Source: Cantharellus purpuraceus | Taxonomy: Eukaryota; Basidiomycota; Agaricomycetes; Cantharellales; Hydnaceae | Reading direction: 5' to 3' | Length of the DNA stretch: 64,000 bases | Assembly: GCA_025174535.1 (NCBI GenBank) | Contig: JALBUN010000023.1 | Location: 1,178,001-1,242,000, forward strand | Shown: positions 48,465-58,518 of the stretch, in pieces | How positions within the stretch are numbered: position 1 is the stretch's first letter | How the letters are laid out: every line of letters begins with the position of its first letter | The notes under the pieces: generated by a model | What the model was told of the DNA's origin: nothing | Database searches by the model: none | Seen by the model: only the letters and a program-made list of their open reading frames with translations | Program-made: the position numbers and the translations under genes

Positions 48465-49828
48465 ATGCATTCGGGTCCTGTCATGGCCACAACAACTGAA
48501 GAAATACAGGCATCCTCCTATGTTGGGTTCGACTCCATCACCCGCCAGATCCAGCATAAGCTCCTCAAGCGTGGCTTCCAATTCAATGTCATGGTCGTAG
48601 GTCCGCATTGCCCCAGATAAACCCCCAACAGAACAGCTCTCAGGCTTTCTGCAGGACAAACCGGGTTGGGAAAGTCGACGTTGATCATCGCTTCACACTT
48701 GGTAGACTCCAAAGGGCGTCTGGAAAGCGAGGGGCCCATAAAGCAGACAACCGAAATTCAGTCCGTTTCCCACAGTGCGTAGTGCGGCAGCGCAATCGAC
48801 AGAGGCATGGCTGACCATGTTTGTCTGCAGTCATCATCGAGAATGGCGTACGGCTTAAGCTCAACATTGTCGATACTCCCGGATACGGGGACCAGGTAAA
48901 CAACGAGAATTGGTGAGGCTGAACAGCTTGGCCCTTTACTTCTAAACATGTTCATGCGGTACCCGCCTAGTTGGGATCCAGTTATCAGATATATCAAGGT
49001 ACGTACCCAGGCTAGTCTGCAACGCCGCCCCCTTGGCTGAAACCACCCAGGATCAACACAGCGCCTACCTTCGTAAGGAACTCACCGCGATGCGCGAACG
49101 CTATATCCTGGACAGCCGGATCCACTGCTGCCTATTCTTCATCAATCCCACTGCGCACTTTCTCCGACCACTCGACATCATCGTCCTGAAGAAACTTAGC
49201 GAGGTGGTCAACGTCGTGCCAGTCATCGCCAAGTCCGATTCCCTCACTCTTCAAGAACGAGAGAGGTTCAAGCAGAAAGTGCGACACCTACCTTTTAGCA
49301 GTATCCGCCTTCACGGACTAACCTTCACGGCATCAGATTCGAGCTGAGCTCGTGAATGACAACATCCACCTATATCCGTATGATACTGATGAGAATGATG
49401 CTGAAGAAGTCCAGCTCAATGAGCGAATCAGAGCAAGTCGCCTCCCAACCCGCCTCTCACAGCTGGTCTGAAATCTTACTTTACAGAACATGATTCCGTT
49501 TGCGGTCATTGGGTCCGAACGTAATGTGATTATTAACGGCAAGTCTGTCCGCGGAAGGAAAAACCGCTGGGGTGTGATTAATATCGAGGACGAAACGCAT
49601 TGTGAATTCGTCTACCTCAGGAATTTCTTGACCAGGTATATCTAATTCAATTAAAGCATCTACCATATCCAGTAAAAATTTATTTTTTCCAGAACTCACC
49701 TTCAAGACCTCATCGAGACCACTGCGCAAATCCACTACGAGGCATTCCGTTCCAGGCAGCTGCTAGCTCTAAAGGACACATCGGCGTCCCGTTCACAGCC
49801 AGCAGCATCATCATCCGAAAGGCGCTAA
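48465..49828 (+). CDS. CDC10: Septin, Cdc10-type
   Basis: GTP-binding cytoskeletal protein of about 300 residues that assembles into septin filaments at the bud neck or septum. Start MHSGPVMATTTEEIQASSYV at 48465 (or the second ATG at 48483). SYVGFDSITRQIQHKLLKRG and FQFNVMVVG|QTGLGKSTLI form the P-loop, followed by an apparent three-residue gap. Switch II is NIVDTPGYGDQVNNENC|W. Then come DQHSAYLRKELTAMRERYIL, the G4 motif VIAKSDSLTL, RAELVNDNIHLYPYDTDEND, the septin-unique NRWGVINIEDETHCEFVYLR and HLQDLIETTAQIHYEAFR. The short C-terminus has no coiled coil, as in Cdc10. At least seven introns; the one after LNERIR has a GCAAGT donor. It ends at 49826-49828. Confidence 0.9.
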
Positions 49829-49991
49829 AGTGCTCAAACCCCCGAGTAAATACCCCTCCCCCCCGCACTCAAAGAGTGTCGAGCGGCTGGCTCGCTCCTT
49901 TATTTACACCTCCCCTCTTGCCTGCGGGATAGTTAAGGTCTAATTGCGCCACACTCTCTCTTTACAAACATGTTCCCTCCTGCCTTTATTC

Positions 49992-49997
49992 AATAAA
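49992..49997 (+). terminator. Polyadenylation signal of the septin gene
   Basis: A canonical aataaa lies about 165 bp after the septin stop codon, in a T-rich setting. It fits the 3' end of that transcript. Confidence 0.5.
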
Positions 49998-50546
49998 GTG
50001 TATTTGATGGATGATTCGATATGGAGAACACAGTGTGCGCTACAATAACTCAGTACCGTGGCAACGATAGCACCGGCTAGTCGATGCTCACATCACAAAC
50101 AATCGACGTACAACCCCGAATAGTTGCTAGGACCACCTGGTAACAAAAGCAATATCAGTAAATTATGAGAACAAATGTATATCATAGTTGATTAGCAACG
50201 AAATTATAAAGATCAGGATCCTCAAGCGTAAAAAGAGGACCGGGCAAATAGTGTCGTCGTTGCACGAACTCCGTCTGGTGCACAGCATAGGAATCATCAT
50301 AAAAGAGAGGCATGGATGTGTTGAACGATATCAAGAAAATGGAACGCACCCAGTGACGAAGCAAACTGAAAAGTGTTGTGCTGGACAAGAGCAAAGTCTG
50401 AATTAAAACTTTGAGCTTATGTCATCCAGCGGTGTTACAAGCCGCGCAAACACGCACAGTAGTACATTTCTAATTGTTGCATATCAGAATTAGAAACTAT
50501 AGAAAACAGCTAGTATATATCGTCGTGGTTATACAGAATATAAAAG
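49998..50546. other. Intergenic region
   Basis: A minus-strand frame (50182-50394) ends in HYLPGPLFTLEDPDLYNFVA and looks protein-like, but no upstream exon or family was found. Nothing else is seen. Confidence 0.4.
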
Positions 50547-50712
50547 ATATTGCCAGTCTCGTGCTCATAAATACTCGGTCTGCAGAGACCGCAGATACAC
50601 TTGTGGACCATAGTGGATCATTAGGGACGCCCCGTTTTCGTTCCGGCAGCAACTAATGAAACAGCGAGATTCAAGGAATCTGGATTTCATACTTCTCTTG
50701 GGCTCGTCATGT
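50547..50712. repeat. Dispersed direct repeat, copy A
   Basis: About 165 bp similar to 54093-54264 in the same orientation. Shared words include ataaatactcggtct, gatacacttgtggaccata, ttagggacgccccg and attcaaggaatct. Divergence of roughly 10-15% plus small indels indicates an older duplication. It flanks, with copy B, a 3.4 kb block. Confidence 0.7.
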
Positions 50713-52017
50713 CTAAGGGTGAGGAACGGGCTGACCAAGCTCAAGCCCCGCTGCCCTCCTTACCTTCGCCCCCAACCATCGGCAGCGGAACTCGTCATCT
50801 ATTCTTAGTCGTTGTACAGACTCGCTGTGGTTGTTAGGTGAACTGAAGCCTCGCGCTCCGTTGTAGATCAAGCTCTGTGAGACTCTTTTTTGTCGCGGCC
50901 ATGGCCGGCGATCCAAGTTGTCTCTCATCCAGCTGTATTCACAACAAAATCTTCACATGTTCTACCTGCGCAAAAGCACATGATCCCTTCGACATGGCGG
51001 CGGTACCAGATAGAGTACATTGAGAGTCTGATGCCTCCGCAGCGTATGACAACCATTCCTCAGGATGATTGGGTGTCATCGGTTTCATGTAGAGATCCGA
51101 CGTACATAATGCATGTTCTTTTCTGTCGCTGTGCTTCTTCCACCAGTCTAACACCACTTTGATTCACAGAAACATCCTTGCAGGCTCTTACGACTCGAAT
51201 TCCGAGTTTTTGATGCGTCGAAAGAATCTATACACACGATCACAGGGCACACCGCACCAGTGAGGTCGGTTTGTGAGGAGCGCTTAACCGCATCTGCCTC
51301 GCACGATCGTACCGTGCGACGCGTCCCGGAGGTCCATGAAGGTGTACCCATGACACTGGCATCACCGCATGTACATACGGAGCCCATGTCAAGCGTTGCA
51401 TCTGACCGACAAGGCACGCGTCTTCTCACAGCCCCATGGGACATCTTCATAGGTGTGTGGAACACAAATGCCCAGACACCGACGAGGTACCCGCGGAACA
51501 CGCCCTTGAGGACCGAAAAAAAACGACGTAAAATAGTTGAAGAGAATCGTCCTGTGCGGAAGATGTGCAGATGGTTTTTACAATGCGTCTTTTGTTAGCT
51601 AACGAGCTTCGAAGGGCCCATAGCGGTCACTTGTAGGAACCAATGTCATTTGTCGACCATTATGTGGCAAATACGTGCCAGTACTAGTGCACGAGGAGCG
51701 GCTGCAAAAAAAGACGAAAAGAAAAAAATTTCTACAAGGTCAACCGATCGTAAAAGCCAGTTGGACTAACAGCCACTACAAGTCGCAGTTCGTTACACCA
51801 CATTGTCTACAATTTTGGAATTTAGATATATCATAATGTTGATTCTTCAATGCTACTAATGATCAAAGATACAGGTAGGGCTAGTGTACTCAAAAGACAT
51901 TTTCCTCACCCACCTACTAGGATTTTGTAAAGTCAAATAGTCGGTCGCAGTTAATCCTTGGAACCCCACGGCCAGAAGACGGGAACATGTCTTTGAGAGA
52001 AGGGATAGTCAATACCG
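50713..52017. other. Intergenic region
   Basis: Frames on both strands at 50890-51600 overlap and have no recognisable domain. A-rich tracts occur near 51705-51728. No RNA gene or repeat beyond copy A is recognised. Confidence 0.4.
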
Positions 52018-53237
52018 TTACTCGTAGATGAGGTAGCAAGCGTACTGCTTATACGACTTGTACTCGGGATCGTCGCCAAATCTCTTATCTCCCGCCTTCT
52101 GTAAACAAGTTATGATTTCCTCATTATGCACAGAATATGTTGAGCAGACCTCGAGCAATGGAACTCCAGAGACCTACAAGGCATGCATATGTTGAGAAGC
52201 CTTTGGCATGAAACAGAATAAATACGCATACATTTCTCAGTAAGAACCATGTGAATAGTGGACTGATGGCAGCAATGGCGGGGGTCATGCGGGGAAAAAA
52301 CGGGTGTTGAAGCGCAGTCGTAGAAAGTGCCCAGATTCCCGTCCACACACCCACTTCCGCAACATAGCTGAATATGCAATACTTACACGTCATATAATCA
52401 ATGTACTAAGAATTGGACGTACTTTGGATGACGACTGATAGACCATAGTCCGCTCTTGATGAACTTCTCGTTGTGCTCTCCGCTCGTTTTCTTGGCACGC
52501 CATGCAGACTTTTGATGATCGGCGATAACCTCAAGGGCCAGTGATGATGCGAAGATGGCGAATGAGATGTAATCGCGGGGACCAAGGGGGACATGTTGAG
52601 CCGCAGGGAGAGAGTTGACCTGCGAAATATAAGTATATGCTGGAGCCTATGGATGATGAAGCGTACGAGATACACAGGTAGACCAACAATGACGGTCCAG
52701 GTGCCTAGAAGTGGGTCGTATAGGGCTTGTTGTTAAAGACATGAAACTCACCCTGAGCAAACCAGAAATAAGTAAACTTGCGCGGATCATTCTTGATTTT
52801 GTCGAATCGCGAGTCGCCGCCATGTTTCAAAGCCCTCTGTACAGCGTATACATCAGAAAAAAGCGATTAACAAGTTGGGAAAACACGCATACGCTAAGGA
52901 GAAAAGTTCCAAGCCTCGCAGCCCAAATCCCCAATGCTGCACTGATGAGTAACTGTCTCGGCGCGAAAGTGGAGAGTGCAGGAAGTGCTCCTGGAACGCC
53001 ACTCCATAATTTGGCCTGTGAGTATGCACGATTGGAAGTAGATATATACAGTAGAATTACTATAACTACCTTCAGTGCGGGATAATACAGAGAAACGAAT
53101 GTCGAGCTCAAGAATCCCAGTGCACCGCAGAAATCATAATACTTCTCTTGCTGCTGTGGTACGAAGATGAGTGCTCCAAGGGCTTGCACAGCGTATGCGG
53201 TGGTGATGGTTGGCAGCAGACGGGAGAATACTGCCAT
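52018..53237 (-). CDS. DUF1295-family membrane protein (steroid 5-alpha-reductase-like)
   Basis: Multi-pass membrane protein of about 305 residues. DUF1295 proteins are related to sterol and steroid reductases, but this branch is uncharacterised. Start MAVFSRLLPTITTAYAVQAL. KYYDFCGALGFLSSTFVSLY and LWSGVPGALPALSTFAPRQL (LL) follow, then AALGIWAARLGTFLLSRAFK-type sequence, split by an intron, with HGGDSRFDKIKN. Next is VNSLPAAQHVPLGPRDYISF, then ADHQKSAWRAKKTSGEHNEK with SGLWSISRHPNY-like sequence, and EVGVWTGIWALST. The last exon reads KAGDKRFGDDPEYKSYKQYA and ends CYLIYE at 52018, matching the family C-terminus. About five introns. The frame appears intact. Confidence 0.82.
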
Positions 53238-53451
53238 TGAGGTGATAGTTTGAGGTCAAGGGGCACACTCCTAGCTCAGGATTAATCATGTGATAGCCTG
53301 AATATAAGGATCTCAAAACAGGTTTCTGATGAGGAAATTTATTGTACAAATTAATACCACAGATACAACCCCCTCAAAGTAAAATTTCATAGCTGTTAGC
53401 ATGTTGCAAGCTGTATCTCAAAGCAGGTGTCTTATGAAGGAATAGTTTATT

Positions 53452-54069
53452 CTATATAAAAGTTAAAAGCACGCACTCCTCGAGCTGGTAAGAATTAGAC
53501 TGGCAGCAAGTCTTCAGAATACATAGCTGGGATATATCAAGCTCCTTTGGGATCGTCGTGGATCGTGTGAGATCAGAAAAGTGGGCAATATCAAATTTAC
53601 GACCAAATGCAGTTCTCTTAGCCAACGGTTCCTCCAACTTCCCCTCCAAGCGGTCAACAATGAGACGGACAAGGATAGGCAAGAACTGAGGGGCATAGGG
53701 ATTATTTCCTCGTTAATTGGAGAGCTTGCTCACCTTGTATGCATGACCACCCCCTCCCGTGGCAAATAGCACAGAAGTATAGTCAGGATGAAAGTCAATC
53801 AACCAGTCTGCGTCTACGTGGTAGTAAGATTCCCTATCAAGATATCTCCAAACAGATCAGACCTTGCCTGGGGTGTCGGCATACCTATCGTTTCAAAAGC
53901 ACATATAGTTCGATTACATGAACCAGCACATCTGCGTATCCGCAAAAGGCCATTGTCCTAAGTCGGGATAAACACCATTCAAGGCTGTCCTAAGTAACTG
54001 CACCATCTCCTTGGGAAAGGTTCCCCCGTCTTTGTGCGTCAATGTGCGTCCTAGACGTGTGCCCTGTGT
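53452..54069 (-). pseudogene. 5'-truncated FAD-dependent amine oxidase (sarcosine/fructosyl-amine oxidase type), C-terminal remnant
   Basis: Only the C-terminal third of a DAO-family flavoenzyme is present. It reads LTHKDGGTFPKEMVQLLRTA, then NGVYPDLGQWPFADTQMC. An intron leads to WYADTP, a second with a GC donor to DWLIDFHPDYTSVLFATGGG and GHAYK, and a third to FLPILVRLIVDRLEGKLEEP. The motif with GGGGHAYKFLP is the FAD-contacting glycine turn near the family C-terminus. Splice sites and frame survive, but the nucleotide-binding N-terminus (GxGxxG) is absent. The open frame stops upstream at about 54070, right beside repeat copy B (54093). It reads as a gene cut by a rearrangement. A short fused transcript cannot be excluded. 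Confidence 0.68.
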
Positions 54070-54092
54070 TCACTTTGCATGCGTGTAGCCAG

Positions 54093-54264
54093 GATATTTG
54101 TCAATCTCGTGCTCAACTACACATAAATACTCGGTCTGTAGAGACTGCAGATACACTTGTGGACCATAATGGATCGTTAGGGACGCCCCGTTTCGTTCCA
54201 ACAGTAACTAATGAAACAGCGAAATTCAAGGAATCTCAATGTCATACTCTCTTGGCTCGTCAGT
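54093..54264. repeat. Dispersed direct repeat, copy B
   Basis: Partner of 50547-50712 with an extra aactacac after the shared ctcgtgctc. It lies between the truncated amine oxidase and the 3' end of an orphan ORF. Read on the minus strand it encodes KWTDEPREYDIEIP before a stop, one base out of frame with that ORF. Confidence 0.7.
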
Positions 54265-54269
54265 CCATT

Positions 54270-54920
54270 TCATTCGCCCACGGAGTCTCGTGAGTCAATA
54301 ATCGCCCTTTTGTTGTCCGATGCCGCCTGGCACAACGCCTCATATCTCTCTATGCCTAGGCAAGACATGAGTATATCTTTGGATTCGCGCACCCATTTGA
54401 GTGGCGGTATGCCCCGCTGACTAGACCACCCGTCCTGTACCTCGGCAATTATGAACATCCCTGGGAGCAAACACTGCAATAGATGTAGAAGATCTATAAC
54501 TGCGTTTACTCCAGGGACGGAGGTTTCCCAAATGGAATGCCATAATGGACTGTGAAAGATATTCTCCCACTGTTTACGCCGATCAGGGGAGAAGAACGAA
54601 GAGGCGTGGACAGGTAATTCGATCCTCCTTCGTGGGGGAGTCACGGTCGGAACTCTGCCGATGCGCCATGCATGTGGATCGCACACCAGGGAAAACAGCA
54701 TGCGATTGTCGGATACGTCGGCTTGGCGAAATCCGTGAAAGTTGACAAGAAGGTCAGCCAGCGAAAGGATGTGGCATTGTGCCCACGCGTAGGGCTCTGT
54801 CAATTGCTTGTGATCGCGAAGGTCTACACCCATGCGTTGGCCCCAATCGCATATATGCCACATGTCGGTAGAGAATTCGATGTTAATCATAATCGAACGC
54901 GTTCGGTAAATAACAGTCAC
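54270..54920 (-). CDS. Orphan ORF, Trp-rich, unrecognised
   Basis: 216 residues uninterrupted: MINIEFSTDMWHICDWGQRM, then VNFHGFRQADVSDNRMLFSL, WENIFHSPLWHSIWETSVPG and QCLLPGMFIIAEVQDGWSSQ, ending RAIIDSRDSVGE. No domain is recognised. The composition is that of a folded protein. The stop falls at the edge of repeat copy B. A one-base shift there would extend it by KWTDEPREYDIEIP, so the gene may have lost its true C-terminus or may end in an undetected splice. The start could be the later Met of MINIEF. It is probably a lineage-specific family member. Confidence 0.5.
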   Translation of the reverse strand: MTVIYRTRSIMINIEFSTDMWHICDWGQRMGVDLRDHKQLTEPYAWAQCHILSLADLLVNFHGFRQADVSDNRMLFSLVCDPHAWRIGRVPTVTPPRRRIELPVHASSFFSPDRRKQWENIFHSPLWHSIWETSVPGVNAVIDLLHLLQCLLPGMFIIAEVQDGWSSQRGIPPLKWVRESKDILMSCLGIERYEALCQAASDNKRAIIDSRDSVGE

Positions 54921-55945
54921 TGGGCTTATATGCTACAGTCAGCACTATATATGGAGGTCTATAATAGAGAGCCTACTGTGATAATTGGCTCAAAGGAAGA
55001 ATTTATGAACAAGCACGGTGTAGCCAAGATATTAGAAGCGAGAGCGTGTATAGCGAAAGTAAGACTAAAAGGGCGGACTAGTACACCATTGTCATACGGT
55101 AGAGCGATATGAGGAGGGTATTGGGCACCCCTGAGGCTGTTCTAACAAAGGTCAACTAGCGTTGGCTAACTCCATTACTTATACCAGACTGTAGCACGCG
55201 CTGCATGCACTGCCATTAATTTTGGGTCTACTCCCAACTATATACACCCATCAGCAGCATGGCCGAATCCACCACGCCACTATTCATCGATATTCTAATG
55301 ACGGGCACGGGGTGTATAAATGGCACCAACGCATTACGCACGGCCTTTGACACGGCCAGGGGGCGTTGACATTCCTAGGGATAGGAGCTGCCAGCTTATC
55401 ATGAATGTACTGGAATCGGACCAGTATGGCTTGGCTACCATTGACCATTCTTGAGGATTGCCAATATCCAATGTATCGTCACGCCTCAACCATTCCCTCA
55501 GCATACTGATTATCTGCATCGGATTTCAGATCCAGGGGCCCGTGACTTGTGTTGGAGCAGAATGAGAGCAGAAGGCGCAGTTTATTAATTTCAGAGCTGG
55601 CGTAGGTGTGAAATGAGAAGATTAATCTAGAAAATCCTTGGCACTTGAAAGGCCAGCAAGTTGGCTAACACTGCTGCAAAGATGAACGAGAAGTTTCATG
55701 GACTGGAGAGCTGTGGCCACAAATCCAATATATGCGAGCAAGAAGAGAAGTCATGCATAGCATATGTTGTATACACGAGCACGGCTTGAATCTCACCTGG
55801 ACCTGTTCGTCGTTCGACATGTCATGGCATGTGCAAGAATATACAGCATGCGCAACCAAGATTGGTGGCGGAAAGATTACGTAACTTTCTCACACAAGTT
55901 TTTGCCTTTCGTGATTTTTCCCGTCGGTTGTCCGCTCTGCACTCT
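54921..55945. other. Intergenic region
   Basis: About 1 kb between the orphan ORF and GrpE. A CCAAT-like palindrome (ccaagattgg, 55857-55866) lies about 85 bp upstream of the GrpE start. Frames are short and unrelated to known proteins. Confidence 0.45.
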
Positions 55946-56779
55946 ATGAGTGCCCTTCAAGTCTTACGAGCGTGTCTGGGTTCGCATGTCCGCCACACTG
56001 TTTCCCAGAGTGTAGCTCGGCCTGCCGTGGCTTCTGTACGATTACGAGGCACCCGGTCATATGCCTCTGAGAAAGGCAAGGAGAAGGAGGAGGCTGCAGA
56101 CGGACCAAAAGAGAATGCTGCAGCCGAGGATGCTGCACCACCACCACCCAAAACTGAGGCTGACGACTTTGCTGCCAAGTTGCAGGCTAAACAGGACGAG
56201 GTCGTTGAACTGACCGTGGGTCCCCCCTTTTTGGTTCTTCTCTATCAAGTTTACAACTCCTTTTTCCACAACTGATAGGGCCGGCTGCGATATGCCCAAG
56301 CTGATTTCATGAACCTCCAACGTATAGCGGCGCGAGAAAAGGAGCAGACTCGAGACTTTGCCATCTCGCGCTTTGCCTCTGACCTTCTTGAAACCGTGGA
56401 CACTCTCAGTATGGCACTTCGAGCTGCACCTCGCTCACCGCCGACCCAGAACTCATCGTCATCTGAGACTCCACCGCCCTACTTCCAGCCTTCGTCACAG
56501 TCTTCTGACGCCCTGGTCCAGGGTGTTGAGGCGACACATCGATTGCTATTACAGACCCTCGCCAAGTATGGAGTTAGCCCGTTCGATCCCACTGGTGACA
56601 AATTTGATCCGAATCGGCACGAAGCTCTATATTCTGTGCCTTTCCCGAACAAAAAGCCTGGGGAGGTGCTCGAGTGTCAAAAGCTGGGCTACATGATCAA
56701 GGATCGTGTGTTAAGAGCTGCACAGGTTGGCGTTGTTGCGGACCAGCCGGTCGAGCAGAAAAATGATGCAGAACCATAG
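55946..56779 (+). CDS. MGE1: Mitochondrial GrpE nucleotide-exchange factor (Mge1)
   Basis: Matrix co-chaperone of about 258 residues that releases ADP from mitochondrial Hsp70 during import and folding. The N-terminus MSALQVLRACLGSHVRHTVS is a basic targeting sequence ending near RSYASEKGKEK. A charged, Ala/Glu/Pro-rich linker and the start of the long GrpE helix (ADDFAAKLQAKQDEVVELT) follow. One GT-AG intron (about 57 bp) joins GRLRYAQADFMNLQRIAARE and FAISRFASDLLETVDTLSMA. The beta domain has FDPTGDKFDPNRHEALYSVP, GYMIKDRVLRAAQVGV. It converges with the mitochondrial PheRS gene, stop codons 58 bp apart. Confidence 0.93.
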
Positions 56780-56837
56780 AGTTTTGGGAGGGTCACATTT
56801 AGGACTTTTCGCCAGCGGAGGTACACATAGAATAATA

Positions 56838-58301
56838 TCATCGAATCACCACTCCGAATTTGGCCACCAGTTGGTCTTTCAAAGTCTCGGTGATGTTATT
56901 AACCTCGGCTTGTGTCAGAGTTCTACACGAGACTGGTCAAGGGCTGTTCACTCGACGAGACAAGACATGTCGGTACCTATTCATGGACCGGTAGTGTACT
57001 CGATAGCAGTGGCTTGTCCGCTTTGTCTTGGGATGTTGAAAGTTGTCAATCTGCATTGCAGGTTTGTAAGAGTTAACCACATGGCAGGAGACACAACCTA
57101 CCAGCTTGACATCTTCAACCAATTCTCCAGCAACGTCTCGTATGGCATCGCAAAAATCATTTTCAATAAATGGCCGCGTGTCTTCCTGGGCTGGAGGCAG
57201 CCAGAGACTCACGTCATGAACTACTGGCGGATACTTTGAGTATGGCTTGAAGGAGCTGATACGACCCATCTCAAACTGGGAAAGGAAACGCTCATCAGTT
57301 GTCCAGAATAATCTAATGTCGGGAATCTGAAAGAGAATCATGGCTATCCGTTCAAGACCGAGGCCAAAAGCCCATCCTAGCTGGCCTTGGACACCTATTC
57401 AGCGTTTTGGTTTGTCAGGGTGTTTGCGCGCGATTTTTTGCATTGACACACCAGCCTTGTCCAAGGTAGACTGGAGAACAACACCAGAGCCAAGAATTTC
57501 GAGCCACTTGCCACGAAAGAACACCTCCACCTCGTAGCTGGGACTGGTGAAGGGGAAGTAGGCATCTATCCAGCGAACCCTCAATGGCTCGTTGTCTTCG
57601 CCCTTGAAAAGCTTTAACATAAGTCCGTTGAGTGAATGCTTGAGATTTTCTGACACGAGCTGTGCGTGGTACTCTTCATGGCTAGTCTGGATAGGATTAG
57701 TGGTCCCAAGCGTAGAAACGTCCTCAATGATAATGTCCTGCCGCGAAAGCTCCTTCTCTAGGCGTTGATTTTCGGCTTCCAGAGCTTTCATGTCGGAAGA
57801 CGTTGAGAAAAGACGGGCACCCTCCATCTGGTGAAACACCGGAAAATGGCTCGAATCAATTTCATCGCGGCGGTATACGTCCGCAGTGAGGAGCCACCGC
57901 TTCATCCCTTTCGAGAAAGTGTCTACTTCGTGAGCAGATGTGTGGGTGCGAAGCATCCATTCCTGGTTGATGTAGTATGAATTACTACGGTCTCGCCCGG
58001 GGTGGTCTTGTGGAAACGAGAGGGAATCAAAGTTTTGAGATTGGGTGACTATTGGGGAGATTGGGGGAATGGAGGTGTATGTGTCGAAATGCGAGTGAAT
58101 GAGGGAGTTGAGGATTGCGATGGGGTGGTTTGGAATAAGATATATGTTACGATTCACGTAGGTCTTTATGCTTGTGGTAACATTGGTGTACGAATCTTGC
58201 GAAAATGATTTTCCTAGAATAGTGACGGTCGAGGACAAGCGTATTTGTAGGCGTACACGCCGGTGAATGTGAGATGGTCCTTTGAGCACGCGTGCCAACA
58301 T
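56838..58301 (-). CDS. MSF1: Mitochondrial phenylalanyl-tRNA synthetase
   Basis: Monomeric mitochondrial PheRS of about 433 residues, which charges tRNA-Phe. The N-terminus [20 protein letters not shown] is a targeting sequence. Catalytic landmarks: [31 protein letters not shown] (motif 2 region), [66 protein letters not shown] is motif 3. The anticodon-binding FDX-ACB domain follows: [53 protein letters not shown] last intron leads to [19 protein letters not shown] and the end KFGVVIR at 56838. Three introns, intact. Confidence 0.93.
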
Positions 58302-58518
58302 CCTCTAAATCAACTCAAATTTCCCAAAAAAAAAAAAACCACAACACGCAAACTGTGATAGAAGTCAATAAAATATAGCAGTCATTGTACAACATACATT
58401 TCCAGTATGCCTTGTGCTCCAAAGAAAAAGGAAAAACAATCAAGTTTGGCGGTTCACTGTGCTGTAGAACACGCGTGTCGGAGTAACAACTTCCAAGTGG
58501 ATCTTACTCTCGCTGCTA

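Noticed and set aside
50182..50394. Minus-strand frame ending HYLPGPLFTLEDPDLYNFVA
   Set aside because: Looks protein-like, but no upstream exon, start or family could be supported.
51148..51598. Overlapping frames of about 115 codons on both strands
   Set aside because: Mutually overlapping, no recognisable motif, and no splice extension that gives a family match.
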